From contig ONYB01000123.1 of the NCBI GenBank assembly GCA_900321895.1, forward strand, positions 1-22,594: a DNA stretch of 22,594 bases, written 5' to 3'. The notes under the pieces were generated by a model. The model ran no database searches. It was given only the letters and a program-made list of their open reading frames with translations, and had not been told where the DNA came from. The translations under genes were made by a program, and so were the position numbers. Source of the stretch: an uncultured Brachyspira sp. GTDB taxonomy: Bacteria; Cyanobacteriota; Vampirovibrionia; Gastranaerophilales; Gastranaerophilaceae. Position 1 is the first letter of the stretch. The number at the start of each line of letters is the position of its first letter. Shown one piece after another: positions 1 through 6,683 of the stretch.

Positions 1-724
1 CTCTGTTTTGAAGTCTTTTTGAAGCTTCGCCACGTCTGAAAGCTATTGCATAAGGTTCTCTCGAATACCTGTAAGGCAATAATTTTACTTTATCACTCTG
101 CCCTTGATAATTTATCAAAACAATATCATCCGCAATCAAGGCATCACCTTGCCCTCTCACAAGAGCATCGAATGCTGTCGGGTAATTTTTAAATCCGAGA
201 ACAGTTGCCTCAGGAACATTTCGCTTAATACTGTCCTCACCCGTTGAGCCGTAAACTATTATTACTCGTCTGCCGTTAAGATGTCTGAGTGAATAAATAT
301 GTTTGATATCCCGCACCATTAATGCTTGACCGGCAATATAATAAGGGTCTGAAAAATCCACTACCAAATGTCTTTGATTTGTTACTGACATCGTCGCAAT
401 AAGAATATCAACTTTATGTGAATTAAGTTTTTCAACACGGTTTTCTGCCGTAACAGGGACAAATTCAACCGCCGACATATCGCCAAGAAGAGCTTTTGCA
501 ATATATTTTGCAAGGTCAATATCATAACCCTGAATAGTTCCGTTTATGTCACGATAACCAAACGGTTTTGTATCCGTTCTCACACCTACAATAAGCCTTC
601 CACGTTTTTCAATTCTTGCCAAATCGTCATTCTTTCCGCATCCGCTCGTAATCATTGTTATCAAAAACAGTGTGCAGAACAAAATCCCAACTTTCTTAAA
701 AATTTTCGCCAAATTTTTTGTCAT
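1..724 (-). CDS. Solute-binding lipoprotein of a polar amino-acid-type ABC transporter, 3' end cut by window
   Basis: I translated this from the minus strand; the frame stays open for 241 codons and runs off the window edge, so the C-terminus is missing. The N-terminus has lysines, a hydrophobic stretch (about residues 12-27) and a lipobox-like ITSGC with Cys29, so it is probably an exported lipoprotein. The body matches the SBP_bac_3 family (GlnH/HisJ type): RGRLIVGVRTDTKPFGY at 41-57, GYDIDLAKYIA at 66-76, then TNQRHLVVDFSDPYY at 115-129, which is the typical strand after the first lobe. Such proteins capture a small amino acid outside the membrane for an ABC importer; the ligand cannot be told. 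ATG 724 follows AAAGGA with good spacing and lies 11 bases after the upstream gene's stop, so the two are probably one operon. Permease and ATPase genes, if linked, lie outside. Confidence 0.85.
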   Translation of the reverse strand, partial: MTKNLAKIFKKVGILFCTLFLITMITSGCGKNDDLARIEKRGRLIVGVRTDTKPFGYRDINGTIQGYDIDLAKYIAKALLGDMSAVEFVPVTAENRVEKLNSHKVDILIATMSVTNQRHLVVDFSDPYYIAGQALMVRDIKHIYSLRHLNGRRVIIVYGSTGEDSIKRNVPEATVLGFKNYPTAFDALVRGQGDALIADDIVLINYQGQSDKVKLLPYRYSREPYAIAFRRGEASKRLQNR

Positions 725-735
725 AAAAATCCTTT

Positions 736-1341
736 TTACTTTTTACATTCAGTCTTTTTTGATTTTTTAAATAATGATTTTTTCTGCTTAAGCTGTTCCG
801 AATATTCCGCCTGTGTCATTTTTGAGCCGAAAGGTTTGACATCAGAAGGTTTTGAACCGTTCTTTTGTATCTTTTGAACTTTTTTTAAATCATTTTGTTT
901 TAGCTTTTTCACCATTCTATATTTTGAACGCTGTTCCGAATTCAAAATATCTTCAAATTCTTCATCATATTTTGCAGAAATCTTTTGAATATTTTTACGG
1001 GTTATTTTTAATTTCTTCTCCATATCGCAAATTTTTGCAGTATCATCCATAACCTTTGCGTCTTTCAGTTGCTTTGAATATATACAAAGGTCTTTCAATT
1101 CAGGTTCAAGCTCAAGATATCTCTTTTTTTCAATTTCATCTTTTGCTTTAACTTGTTTTGATGAAAGATTAAGAGCATTGTAAATAGTATTTCTTTGCAA
1201 TTTTATTTTTTCAATAAGCTGGCAAGAATAATCATGCTGTTCTATTATTGAAACTTCACAAGGTACACTCTCTTCTGCGGCATAACACGAGGGAACACAC
1301 AAAAAAGCAAGAACTCCTGCTATTAACATACCTCTCTTCAT
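736..1341 (-). CDS. Exported Spy/CpxP-like helical protein, function unknown
   Basis: A 201-residue protein with a clear Sec signal peptide (MKRG, hydrophobic core about 5-16, likely cleavage after CYAA near residue 22). The mature part is almost all charged helix. It contains LNLSSKQVKAKDEI (about 58-71) and, about 75 residues later, ILNSEQRSKYRMVKK, an arrangement reminiscent of the LTxxQ motifs of the Spy/CpxP periplasmic chaperone and metal-stress family. The tail is very lysine-rich. There are cysteines at both ends of the mature chain (Cys28, Cys40, near 86, near 105 and near the C-terminus). The start follows AAAGGAG at optimal distance, and a promoter-like pair lies about 50-75 bases upstream. 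It is the first gene of a probable two-gene operon with the solute-binding lipoprotein. The family link is tentative; it may be a lineage-specific periplasmic protein. Confidence 0.7.
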   Translation of the reverse strand: MKRGMLIAGVLAFLCVPSCYAAEESVPCEVSIIEQHDYSCQLIEKIKLQRNTIYNALNLSSKQVKAKDEIEKKRYLELEPELKDLCIYSKQLKDAKVMDDTAKICDMEKKLKITRKNIQKISAKYDEEFEDILNSEQRSKYRMVKKLKQNDLKKVQKIQKNGSKPSDVKPFGSKMTQAEYSEQLKQKKSLFKKSKKTECKK

Positions 1342-1387
1342 AAAATTTCTCCTTTAAGTTAATAAACTTCCTCTTTCGAATAAATAC

Positions 1388-1416
1388 ATTATTTCATAAT
1401 TATACGAAAATTTCAA
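1388..1416 (-). promoter_or_regulatory. Likely promoter of the Spy-like/solute-binding operon
   Basis: Read on the minus strand, TTGAAA (1416-1411) and AATAAT (1393-1388) are separated by 17 bases. A second possible -10, TATAAT, lies at 1404-1399. The ATG at 1341 with its AAAGGAG would then have a leader of about 40 bases. Confidence 0.5.
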
Positions 1417-1457
1417 CGGCACAAAATCAGCTCAATTTCTTTTCATAATCACATTTT

Positions 1458-1490
1458 TATAATAAAATATAATCGGCAAAGAAAGGAGGT
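1458..1490 (+). promoter_or_regulatory. -10 boxes and SD in front of aroK
   Basis: TATAAT occurs twice, at 1458-1463 and 1468-1473, but neither has a convincing -35 box. The sequence AAAGGAGGT (1482-1490) is a near-perfect anti-16S match only a few bases before the aroK ATG, which is slightly tight spacing. Confidence 0.4.
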
Positions 1491-1493
1491 CTG

Positions 1494-2012
1494 ATGAAAG
1501 AAAATATTGCATTCACCGGCATGATGGGTTGCGGAAAAACCACAGTATCACAGGAATTAAGCAAAGTTTTAACTAATTATACCCTTGTTGATATTGATAA
1601 AGAAATCGAAAAAAGTTCCGGTAAAAAAATTTCTGAAATTTTCTTAAAATTTGGCGAACCTCATTTTCGCATGCTGGAGAGCGAAAAAATCAAAAAATTC
1701 TGCACTCAAAAAAATCAAATAATTGCTTTCGGCGGGGGAGCTTTTGAGGATGAAGAAAATCGAAAAAACATCCTTGAAAATTGCTTTACGATATACCTGA
1801 AAGCTTCTCCAGAAGAGATTTTTAAGCGTATAAAAAACGAAACTCACCGCCCGCTTTTGTCCAAAAGTTTTTCAATCGAAAGAATTTCGGAAATCTTAAA
1901 AAAACGTGATGAAAACTACCAAAATGCCGACTTCATAATTGACACGGACGGCAAAACTCCATACAATATAGTTGTTGAGATTTTAGGTTTAGGGGTTGTA
2001 AAAAATGATTAA
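1494..2012 (+). CDS. aroK: Shikimate kinase
   Basis: This enzyme phosphorylates shikimate with ATP in the cytosolic route to chorismate and the aromatic amino acids. The 172-residue length is normal for AroK. Walker A is GMMGCGKTT at 9-17; the shikimate-contacting DIDKEIE follows at about 33-39, with FR in the GEPHFRMLE segment, the GGGAF loop near residue 78, and the lid arginine in THRPLL near 117. The ATG follows AAAGGAGGT. The stop overlaps the aroB start by 8 bases, so the two genes are one transcript and probably translationally coupled. Kinase (step 5) and synthase (step 2) being adjacent is a common arrangement. Nothing is missing or unusual. Confidence 0.95.
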   Translation: MKENIAFTGMMGCGKTTVSQELSKVLTNYTLVDIDKEIEKSSGKKISEIFLKFGEPHFRMLESEKIKKFCTQKNQIIAFGGGAFEDEENRKNILENCFTIYLKASPEEIFKRIKNETHRPLLSKSFSIERISEILKKRDENYQNADFIIDTDGKTPYNIVVEILGLGVVKND

Positions 2013-3075
2013 TTTACTGGTAAATATTGACGAAAAAGAAAAATCTTACCCGATAATTATAAATAATAACGACATATCGACAATAAAAGAAAAAATCAAT
2101 AATTACACACGTGGCACAAAAATTCTCGTAGTTATTTCTCAAAAAGTTGATAAACTTTACGGGAAAACACTCGGTTTTTGCAACTCTGAAAAAATCATTT
2201 TAAAAGACGGCGAACAAGAAAAAAACTTTAAAAATTTTCAAAAAATCTTGAAAAAAGCCTTTGAAATGGGTTTGACCAGAAAAGATACAATAATCGCTGT
2301 TGGTGGCGGAGTAGTTGGTGATATCGCCGGATTTGCAGCATCAACATATATGCGTGGAATTGATTTTATACAAGTTCCAACGACCCTTCTTGCCTGTGTT
2401 GACAGTTCTGTTGGAGGAAAAACAGGTATAGACACATCTTTCGGTAAAAATCTTTTGGGTTCGTTTTATCAACCAAAAGCCGTTATTATTAATACGAATT
2501 TCCTCAAAACCTTGGATGACAGACAATTTAAGACCGGACTTGGCGAAGTTGTTAAATATACTTTTATCGAAAAAAGTTGCAGATGTGATGAAGAATTAAA
2601 TCTCACAAATTTTTTAAGCGAAAATGCTGAAAAAATCTTAGGTAAAAATGAACAAATCTTAGAAAAATTAATAGAAATTTGCATAAATTTAAAAATTTCC
2701 GTAGTTCGACAAGACGAAAAAGAAGGCGGACTCAGAAAAATTTTGAATTTTGGACACACATACGGACACGCAATCGAAAAGATTACCAATTACAAAAAAT
2801 ACACCCATGGTGAAGCTGTCGTAAAGGGCATAGAATTTGCCTTCAAACTTGCGGTGAAAAAAAATTTAATCGACATAAATTACAAATATTTTGCAGATGA
2901 TGTAATAAAAATGTTCAATTTCAAAAAAATTCCTGACTACCCGATAGAAAAAATGATTAAAATTATGAAAATGGATAAAAAAGCTGATTTTGACAAAATA
3001 ACCTTTATTCTGCCGACTGATTACTCACAAGTAGACGAATTCCGCTTGAGTGGAGAAGAGTTGTTGGGGTTGTAG
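2005..3075 (+). CDS. aroB: 3-dehydroquinate synthase
   Basis: AroB converts DAHP to 3-dehydroquinate, the second shikimate step, using NAD and a metal ion (usually zinc). The 356 residues match the family's normal size. The NAD-binding GGGVVGD lies at 100-106, the signature VPTTLLACVDSSVGGKTGID at 124-143, and the metal ligands are Glu181 (in GLGEVVKY), His251 (in FGHTYGHAIE) and His268 (in THGEAV). The gene begins inside the end of aroK (8-base overlap), so it depends on aroK translation or a weak internal site. No clear rho-independent terminator follows; the structured region with a small ORF comes next and may be cotranscribed. Confidence 0.95.
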   Translation: MINLLVNIDEKEKSYPIIINNNDISTIKEKINNYTRGTKILVVISQKVDKLYGKTLGFCNSEKIILKDGEQEKNFKNFQKILKKAFEMGLTRKDTIIAVGGGVVGDIAGFAASTYMRGIDFIQVPTTLLACVDSSVGGKTGIDTSFGKNLLGSFYQPKAVIINTNFLKTLDDRQFKTGLGEVVKYTFIEKSCRCDEELNLTNFLSENAEKILGKNEQILEKLIEICINLKISVVRQDEKEGGLRKILNFGHTYGHAIEKITNYKKYTHGEAVVKGIEFAFKLAVKKNLIDINYKYFADDVIKMFNFKKIPDYPIEKMIKIMKMDKKADFDKITFILPTDYSQVDEFRLSGEELLGL

Positions 3076-3222
3076 GGCTTTTACGTTGAGTTTTTATTTA
3101 CAACTTTTATATGATTAAAAATATTTCCATATATGTTAGGTTTACTATGTAGGGTTTTGGCACATTACCAACTTCCGCCACACACAATAATCGAAGAAAT
3201 TGGGCGAAAGGAGGTCAAAACT

Positions 3223-3297
3223 ATGGTAGACAAAATAATAATGCTACTATTAGCAATCAATATACTCATAGTAGCATTAAAATTGTTAATACCGTAG
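3223..3297 (+). CDS. Putative 24-residue hydrophobic membrane peptide
   Basis: This short ORF is preceded by AAAGGAGGT (3207-3215), one of the best SD sites in the window, 7 bases before the ATG. The predicted peptide starts MVDKIIMLLLAINILIVAL and ends KLLIP: a charged tip, about 16 hydrophobic residues, then one lysine, as expected for a single membrane-spanning peptide. The coding DNA itself holds a perfect 10-base inverted repeat (3241-3250 with 3268-3277). The stop codon TAG lies inside the left arm of the next hairpin. Size, hydrophobicity and structured mRNA recall type I toxins and other small bacterial membrane peptides, but I recognise no family. It could be cotranscribed with aroB. 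A chance ORF is possible, although the SD argues against it. Confidence 0.45.
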   Translation: MVDKIIMLLLAINILIVALKLLIP

Positions 3298-3349
3298 GGT
3301 GCGAAGAAGAGTCTTTAGCTCGACTAAAACCTAAAGGCTCTCGCCCTAC
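3294..3349 (+). other. Long imperfect hairpin after the small ORF
   Basis: GTAGGG (3294-3299) pairs with CCCTAC (3344-3349), and inside it AGAGTCTTTAG (3308-3318) pairs with CTAAAGGCTCT (3331-3341) with one G-U pair as RNA, around a 12-base loop. No U-run follows, so it is not a classical terminator. It may stabilise the 3' end of the small-ORF transcript. Confidence 0.6.
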
Positions 3350-3440
3350 ACCTTTATTATTTACGATTTTTCAAGTTTTGTCAACCCTACCTAAAATAAA
3401 TCTTTTCACCTTTAATAAAAACAACTTTTGAACGTTGTGA

Positions 3441-3508
3441 ATGATAAGGACTTATCGCCCTATCGCCCTATCGCCCTATCGCCCTATCGCCTTATAGTCT
3501 TATCGCCT
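3441..3508. repeat. Octamer tandem array with one inverted unit
   Basis: Seven 8-base units run from 3453 to 3508: TATCGCCC four times, then TATCGCCT, TATAGTCT, TATCGCCT. On the left, ATGATAAG (3441-3448) is an inverted copy of the core, giving the palindrome GATAAG-ga-CTTATC. The array ends 2 bases from the stop codon of the carbonic anhydrase gene. Read in that gene's direction each unit fits NNRATARG and contains a TAA or TAG. Confidence 0.9.
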
Positions 3509-3510
3509 TA

Positions 3511-4116
3511 CTATATCATCTCAACCAAACCTGTAGAATGGTCAAGATGACACTTTGCTATATAAAGCTCATCGTTATCAACAGCATTTTTTATAATTTT
3601 TGATTTTTCCGTTAATACTTCTTCCACCCAAATTGTATGCTGTTGTGCAAAGTAATTATGACAAGTTATATCTTCTTTTTTGTCCAAAACAGGGTAGACA
3701 CATTTTACGATAGATTGAAAATCTTCTGTAACTTCGGGATAGTGGTCTTTTGCAAATTTCATAACCCCGCAATCGTCGTGTCCGAGCAGAATTAAAAGTG
3801 GTGTTTTAAGCTTTTTGACGGCGTATTCAATGCTTTCAATAACATTCGGACCTGCGGTTATACCTGCAACCCTCACAACAAAAAGTTCGCCAATACCGCA
3901 ATCAAAGATGATTTCAGGTACAACTCGAGAATCCGAACAACTTAAGACAACTGCGTACGGTTCTTGATGAAACGCATATTTTTTAAGGTGTTCAAGAGTC
4001 ATATTATTAGCGGTCGGTGTACCGTTTACAAAATTTCTGTTACCTTTCAAAAGTTTTTCCAACTCTTTTTTCGCAGCTTGCGGAATATTTTCGGGGATAT
4101 TAAAATTTTTACTCAT
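3511..4116 (-). CDS. Beta-class carbonic anhydrase
   Basis: It interconverts CO2 and bicarbonate in the cytosol. The 201 residues carry the complete beta-class zinc site: Cys60 with Asp62 and Arg64 in CSDSRVVPE, then His113 and Cys116 in GHDDCGV. The Asp-Arg dyad is intact, so the enzyme should be active. There is no signal peptide. The start overlaps the end of rsmD by 8 bases and has its own AAAAGGAG, which suggests an rsmD-led operon with translational coupling. Bicarbonate supply for carboxylases and CO2-requiring biosynthesis is the usual role in heterotrophs. I see no obvious terminator, only the octamer array starting 2 bases after the stop. Confidence 0.93.
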   Translation of the reverse strand: MSKNFNIPENIPQAAKKELEKLLKGNRNFVNGTPTANNMTLEHLKKYAFHQEPYAVVLSCSDSRVVPEIIFDCGIGELFVVRVAGITAGPNVIESIEYAVKKLKTPLLILLGHDDCGVMKFAKDHYPEVTEDFQSIVKCVYPVLDKKEDITCHNYFAQQHTIWVEEVLTEKSKIIKNAVDNDELYIAKCHLDHSTGLVEMI

Positions 4117-4639
4117 TTTTGCTCTCCTTTTTTAAAAAAGTTATGATTTTCCCGCCGTAATTTTTCTGTTTTAGAACCTCAAAGCCTGAAAAATCAACTT
4201 CTATCACGTGTTCCAAAATTACAACACTTGTTGCAATATCTCTAACAGCAACAAGACTTTTTTCGTAAACTCCCGAAAAATACGGCGGGTCAATATAAAT
4301 TACGTCAAATTTTTCACCTAATTTTGGGGTAATTTTCAGACTGTCACCACGAATTAGCTTTGGTGTCGGACGGAATTTTGAAAAATTACCTTTTATAACC
4401 CCGTAGGCTTTCGGATTTTTTTCGATTGAAACGATATTTGAAAACCCTCTTGAAAGTGCCTCAAGCCCCATAATTCCGGAACCTGCGAACATATCAAGAA
4501 AACTGCGTCCCTCAAAATCAATAAGTGCCTGCAAAGTATTAAAAACGCTCATGCGAACTTTTGAAAGCGTCGGACGAGTAATATTTTCATCGGGTGCGAT
4601 AACCTTTTGACCTTTAAATTTGCCTGCTGTTATATTCAT
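4109..4639 (-). CDS. rsmD: 16S rRNA (guanine-966 N2)-methyltransferase
   Basis: RsmD methylates G966 of 16S rRNA in the assembled small subunit using S-adenosylmethionine. The 176-residue protein has the family's N-terminal ITAGKFKGQKV and RPTLSKVRMSVFN (22-34), the SAM motif FLDMFAGSGIMGLEALSRG (47-65), an acidic ribose-binding segment SIEKN (71-75), and the catalytic IDPPY at 116-120. There is no SD before the ATG; instead TAAAAT lies 6 bases upstream, so the mRNA may be leaderless. It is divergent from fixC and overlaps the carbonic anhydrase gene by 8 bases downstream. In many bacteria rsmD is followed by coaD; here it is followed by carbonic anhydrase, which is less usual. Confidence 0.92.
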   Translation of the reverse strand: MNITAGKFKGQKVIAPDENITRPTLSKVRMSVFNTLQALIDFEGRSFLDMFAGSGIMGLEALSRGFSNIVSIEKNPKAYGVIKGNFSKFRPTPKLIRGDSLKITPKLGEKFDVIYIDPPYFSGVYEKSLVAVRDIATSVVILEHVIEVDFSGFEVLKQKNYGGKIITFLKKESKNE

Positions 4640-4674
4640 GTAACTATTTTACAATGAACAAAATTTAGTGTATA
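4640..4674 (-). promoter_or_regulatory. Probable leaderless promoter of rsmD
   Basis: On the minus strand ATTGTAAAAT (4655-4646) ends 6 bases before the ATG at 4639, so the start point would fall on or next to the A of ATG. A weak -35, TATACA (4674-4669), sits 17 bases upstream. The 10-base block and its distance to the ATG recur exactly before the gene starting at 15145. Confidence 0.5.
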
Positions 4675-4676
4675 AT
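4648..4676 (+). promoter_or_regulatory. Strong sigma-70-type promoter for fixCX
   Basis: TTTACA (4648-4653), a 17-base spacer and TATAAT (4671-4676) form the best promoter match in the window. The leader would be about 13 bases and carries GGAG (4685-4688) 7 bases before the ATG. It overlaps the rsmD promoter box for box. Confidence 0.75.
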
Positions 4677-4695
4677 ACTGTAACGGAGAAAGTAT

Positions 4696-6012
4696 ATGTC
4701 TGAGAATTTAAATTCCGAAAACAAAACAGAAGTAATCGTTGTAGGCGGTGGGCCTGCCGGAATTTCTTGTGCTGTTACCCTTGCAAGAGCCGGACATCAA
4801 GTCGTCTTAATTGAACGTGGAAAATTTGCCGGTGCGAAAAATATGTTTGGCGGTGCAATTTATGCCCAACCGACAAGAGAAATTTTTCCTGATTTTGAAA
4901 AAACAGCACCGTTAGAACGAAAAAATGTTACTCACAAATACGCAATTCTCGGAGAAAAAGACGGAACTGTCATCGAATACACCAACAAAAGTGAAGATCC
5001 TGTCAGCTACACTGTTGTAAGAGGTAAATTTGACCGTTGGATGGCAGAAGAAGCCAAAAAAGAAGGCGTCATTCTCGTCGAAGAAACCGTTGTAAAAGAA
5101 TTAATAGTTGAAAATGAGGCGGTTGTCGGAGTTCGCACAGAACTCGAAGATTTTTACGCAAATATCGTAGTCGTTGCAGACGGAGTAAATTCATTACTCG
5201 CAAAACAAATCGGTTTGCGGGGTGACATTGAAACCAAAGATGTGGCGGTCAGTGTCAAAGAAGTTTACAAATTGAGCAAAGAAAAAATTAACGACAGATT
5301 TCATCTTAATGATGAAGAAGGCTGTATTTATGAGCTTTTTGGCGGTTCAATGCTCAACAAATTAGGTTTGGGATTTATTTATACAAACAAAGACTCCGTA
5401 AGTATCGGGCTTGGTATAACCCTAAACGAATTTGAAAATGACGACACCAAACCTTATGAGTACTTAGACAAACTCAAAAAACATCCGCTTATTGAACCTC
5501 TAATCAAAGACGGCGAACTATTGGAATATTCCGCACATCTTATTCCGGAAGGCGGCTTTAACAAAATTCCAACCCTCTGCGGGGCGGGTGTAATGGTTGT
5601 AGGCGATGCGGCAATGCTTGTAAACAATCTCCACTGGGAAGGCACTAACCTTGCGATGATGAGCGGAAAGCTTGCAGGTGAAACTGCTGTCGTGGCACTT
5701 TCAAAAAATGATTTTTCTGAAAACAGCCTGAACAGATACGCAGAAGAATTAGAAAAAACTTTTGTAATAAAAGATTTGAAAACATATCGAGATTTAATGG
5801 ATATTGCACACTCTCGAAAAAATTCATTTTTCGGATATTACCTAAAAAAAATTAATTCGTTTTTCGAAATGTTTACCTCTGTAAATAGTGTTCCAAAACG
5901 CACTCTGTATTGGAATTTTATAAAAAGCCTGTTTAAAGACAGAGGAATAAAAGAATTATTTAAAGATTTATGGGCAGTAATACAACTATTGTGGGGGATT
6001 TTAATCAAATGA
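4696..6012 (+). CDS. fixC: FixC-type electron transfer flavoprotein-quinone oxidoreductase
   Basis: A 438-residue FAD oxidoreductase of the ETF-QO/FixC family. The dinucleotide-binding fold is GGGPAG at 17-22 with the acidic strand end LIERGKFAG at 38-46; the substrate-side motif NMFGGAIY (49-56) and the second FAD motif VVGDAAMLVNNLHWEGTNLAMMSGKLAGE (301-329) are typical of FixC. In FixABCX complexes FixC passes electrons between the flavoprotein FixAB, the ferredoxin FixX and quinone, a flavin-based bifurcation that makes low-potential reductant. fixX starts inside its stop codon (ATGA), so the pair is made together. fixA and fixB are not in the window; upstream is the divergent rsmD. The C-terminus is basic and hydrophobic, consistent with membrane contact. 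Confidence 0.9.
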   Translation: MSENLNSENKTEVIVVGGGPAGISCAVTLARAGHQVVLIERGKFAGAKNMFGGAIYAQPTREIFPDFEKTAPLERKNVTHKYAILGEKDGTVIEYTNKSEDPVSYTVVRGKFDRWMAEEAKKEGVILVEETVVKELIVENEAVVGVRTELEDFYANIVVVADGVNSLLAKQIGLRGDIETKDVAVSVKEVYKLSKEKINDRFHLNDEEGCIYELFGGSMLNKLGLGFIYTNKDSVSIGLGITLNEFENDDTKPYEYLDKLKKHPLIEPLIKDGELLEYSAHLIPEGGFNKIPTLCGAGVMVVGDAAMLVNNLHWEGTNLAMMSGKLAGETAVVALSKNDFSENSLNRYAEELEKTFVIKDLKTYRDLMDIAHSRKNSFFGYYLKKINSFFEMFTSVNSVPKRTLYWNFIKSLFKDRGIKELFKDLWAVIQLLWGILIK

Positions 6013-6284
6013 CATTAGATGACAAACTTTCTACAATTAAATACGAACCTGATATAAATTCACATCTCAATCCTGATTTTGAGCAGTGCAAAACATGTAA
6101 ATCAAAAATTTGTAACAAAATTTGCCCTGCCGGAGTGTACGAGTGGTTGGAAGATGAAAAAAAACTGCTTGTAAAATACGAAAATTGCCTTGAATGCGGT
6201 GCTTGCCGAATAGCATGCGAAAAAAAATGTATTAATTGGGAATACCCGAAAGGCACAAAAGGTGTAATTTTTAAACGAGGATAA
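6009..6284 (+). CDS. fixX: FixX-type ferredoxin-like protein
   Basis: A 91-residue iron-sulfur protein, partner of FixC. I chose the ATG at 6009 because it overlaps the fixC stop as ATGA and gives the normal family N-terminus (MTLDDKLSTIKYEPD); an in-frame ATG at 5970 would add 13 unrelated residues inside fixC. Cysteines form two groups: C27-x2-C30-x4-C35-x3-C39-P and C60-x2-C63-x2-C66-x3-C70, with Cys74 extra; the pattern could hold two 4Fe-4S clusters. The C-terminal INWEYPKGTKGVIFKRG is the characteristic FixX ending. It would accept electrons from FixC or FixAB and deliver them to a low-potential acceptor. A further gene follows after 18 bases in the same operon. Confidence 0.9.
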   Translation: MTLDDKLSTIKYEPDINSHLNPDFEQCKTCKSKICNKICPAGVYEWLEDEKKLLVKYENCLECGACRIACEKKCINWEYPKGTKGVIFKRG

Positions 6285-6302
6285 TAAGTAAAGGAGAAAA
6301 TT

Positions 6303-6674
6303 ATGAAGGAAGAGTACAGCAACAAACAACGCCGTTGGTATGACAAAGATCCTGTTTTGTCACAAGCTATCGAAACCCTTGAACATAGTGACGACGAAAC
6401 TCAAATCAGAATTGCTTTAAACCTAATAAAAATCATAATAGAACACAATATTGAAGATGAAAAATTTGAAGCTGTTGAGGACATCATCAATGCCGTTGGC
6501 TCAGGGGTAGAAGAAAACAGACGCGGCCGCTGGTACGACATTGACTCTACTGTCAGAACTGCAATGAACATGCTCCAAAATTGCCCTGAAGCAACACAAA
6601 GAATTATTGCAAAAGAAATGGCAAAAATGGTCGTCGACAAAATTAAAACAAATGAAGATGATACAGACGAATAA
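6303..6674 (+). CDS. Small acidic protein made of two RWYD modules, unknown function
   Basis: A 123-residue cytosolic protein that I do not recognise. It is an internal duplication: residues 11-48 align with 76-113 without a gap at an offset of exactly 65. Each copy starts RWYD-x-D, and A22/A87, L26/L91, TQ33-34/98-99, IA37-38/102-103 and K43/K108 also match. Each module looks like two amphipathic helices. The linker (49-72) and tail are rich in Glu and Asp. There is no signal peptide, and one cysteine (Cys94). The SD AAAGGAG is well placed. It lies 18 bases after fixX and before the terminator, so it is the third gene of the fixCX operon, which suggests but does not prove a role with this electron-transfer pair. 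Confidence 0.8.
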   Translation: MKEEYSNKQRRWYDKDPVLSQAIETLEHSDDETQIRIALNLIKIIIEHNIEDEKFEAVEDIINAVGSGVEENRRGRWYDIDSTVRTAMNMLQNCPEATQRIIAKEMAKMVVDKIKTNEDDTDE

Positions 6675-6683
6675 ACAATATTT

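Larger units (their letters stand above)
3076..3510. other. Structured intergenic region between convergent aroB and carbonic anhydrase genes
   Basis: This 435-base gap contains the small ORF, hairpin and octamer array listed separately. What remains (3076-3200 and 3350-3440) is AT-rich. GTAGGG recurs at 3072, 3149 and 3294, with CCCTAC at 3344 and 3384, and a short inverted repeat ACAAC/GTTGT lies at 3421-3438. I see no tRNA and no other ORF with an SD. Confidence 0.6.

Noticed and set aside
3421..3438. ACAAC/GTTGT hairpin as a terminator
   Set aside because: Only five pairs and no T-run.
3441..3508. CRISPR-like array
   Set aside because: The units are only 8 bases, contiguous and without spacers.
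5970..6008. Earlier fixX start
   Set aside because: It would lie inside fixC and add 13 unrelated residues; the ATGA overlap at 6009 gives the family N-terminus.
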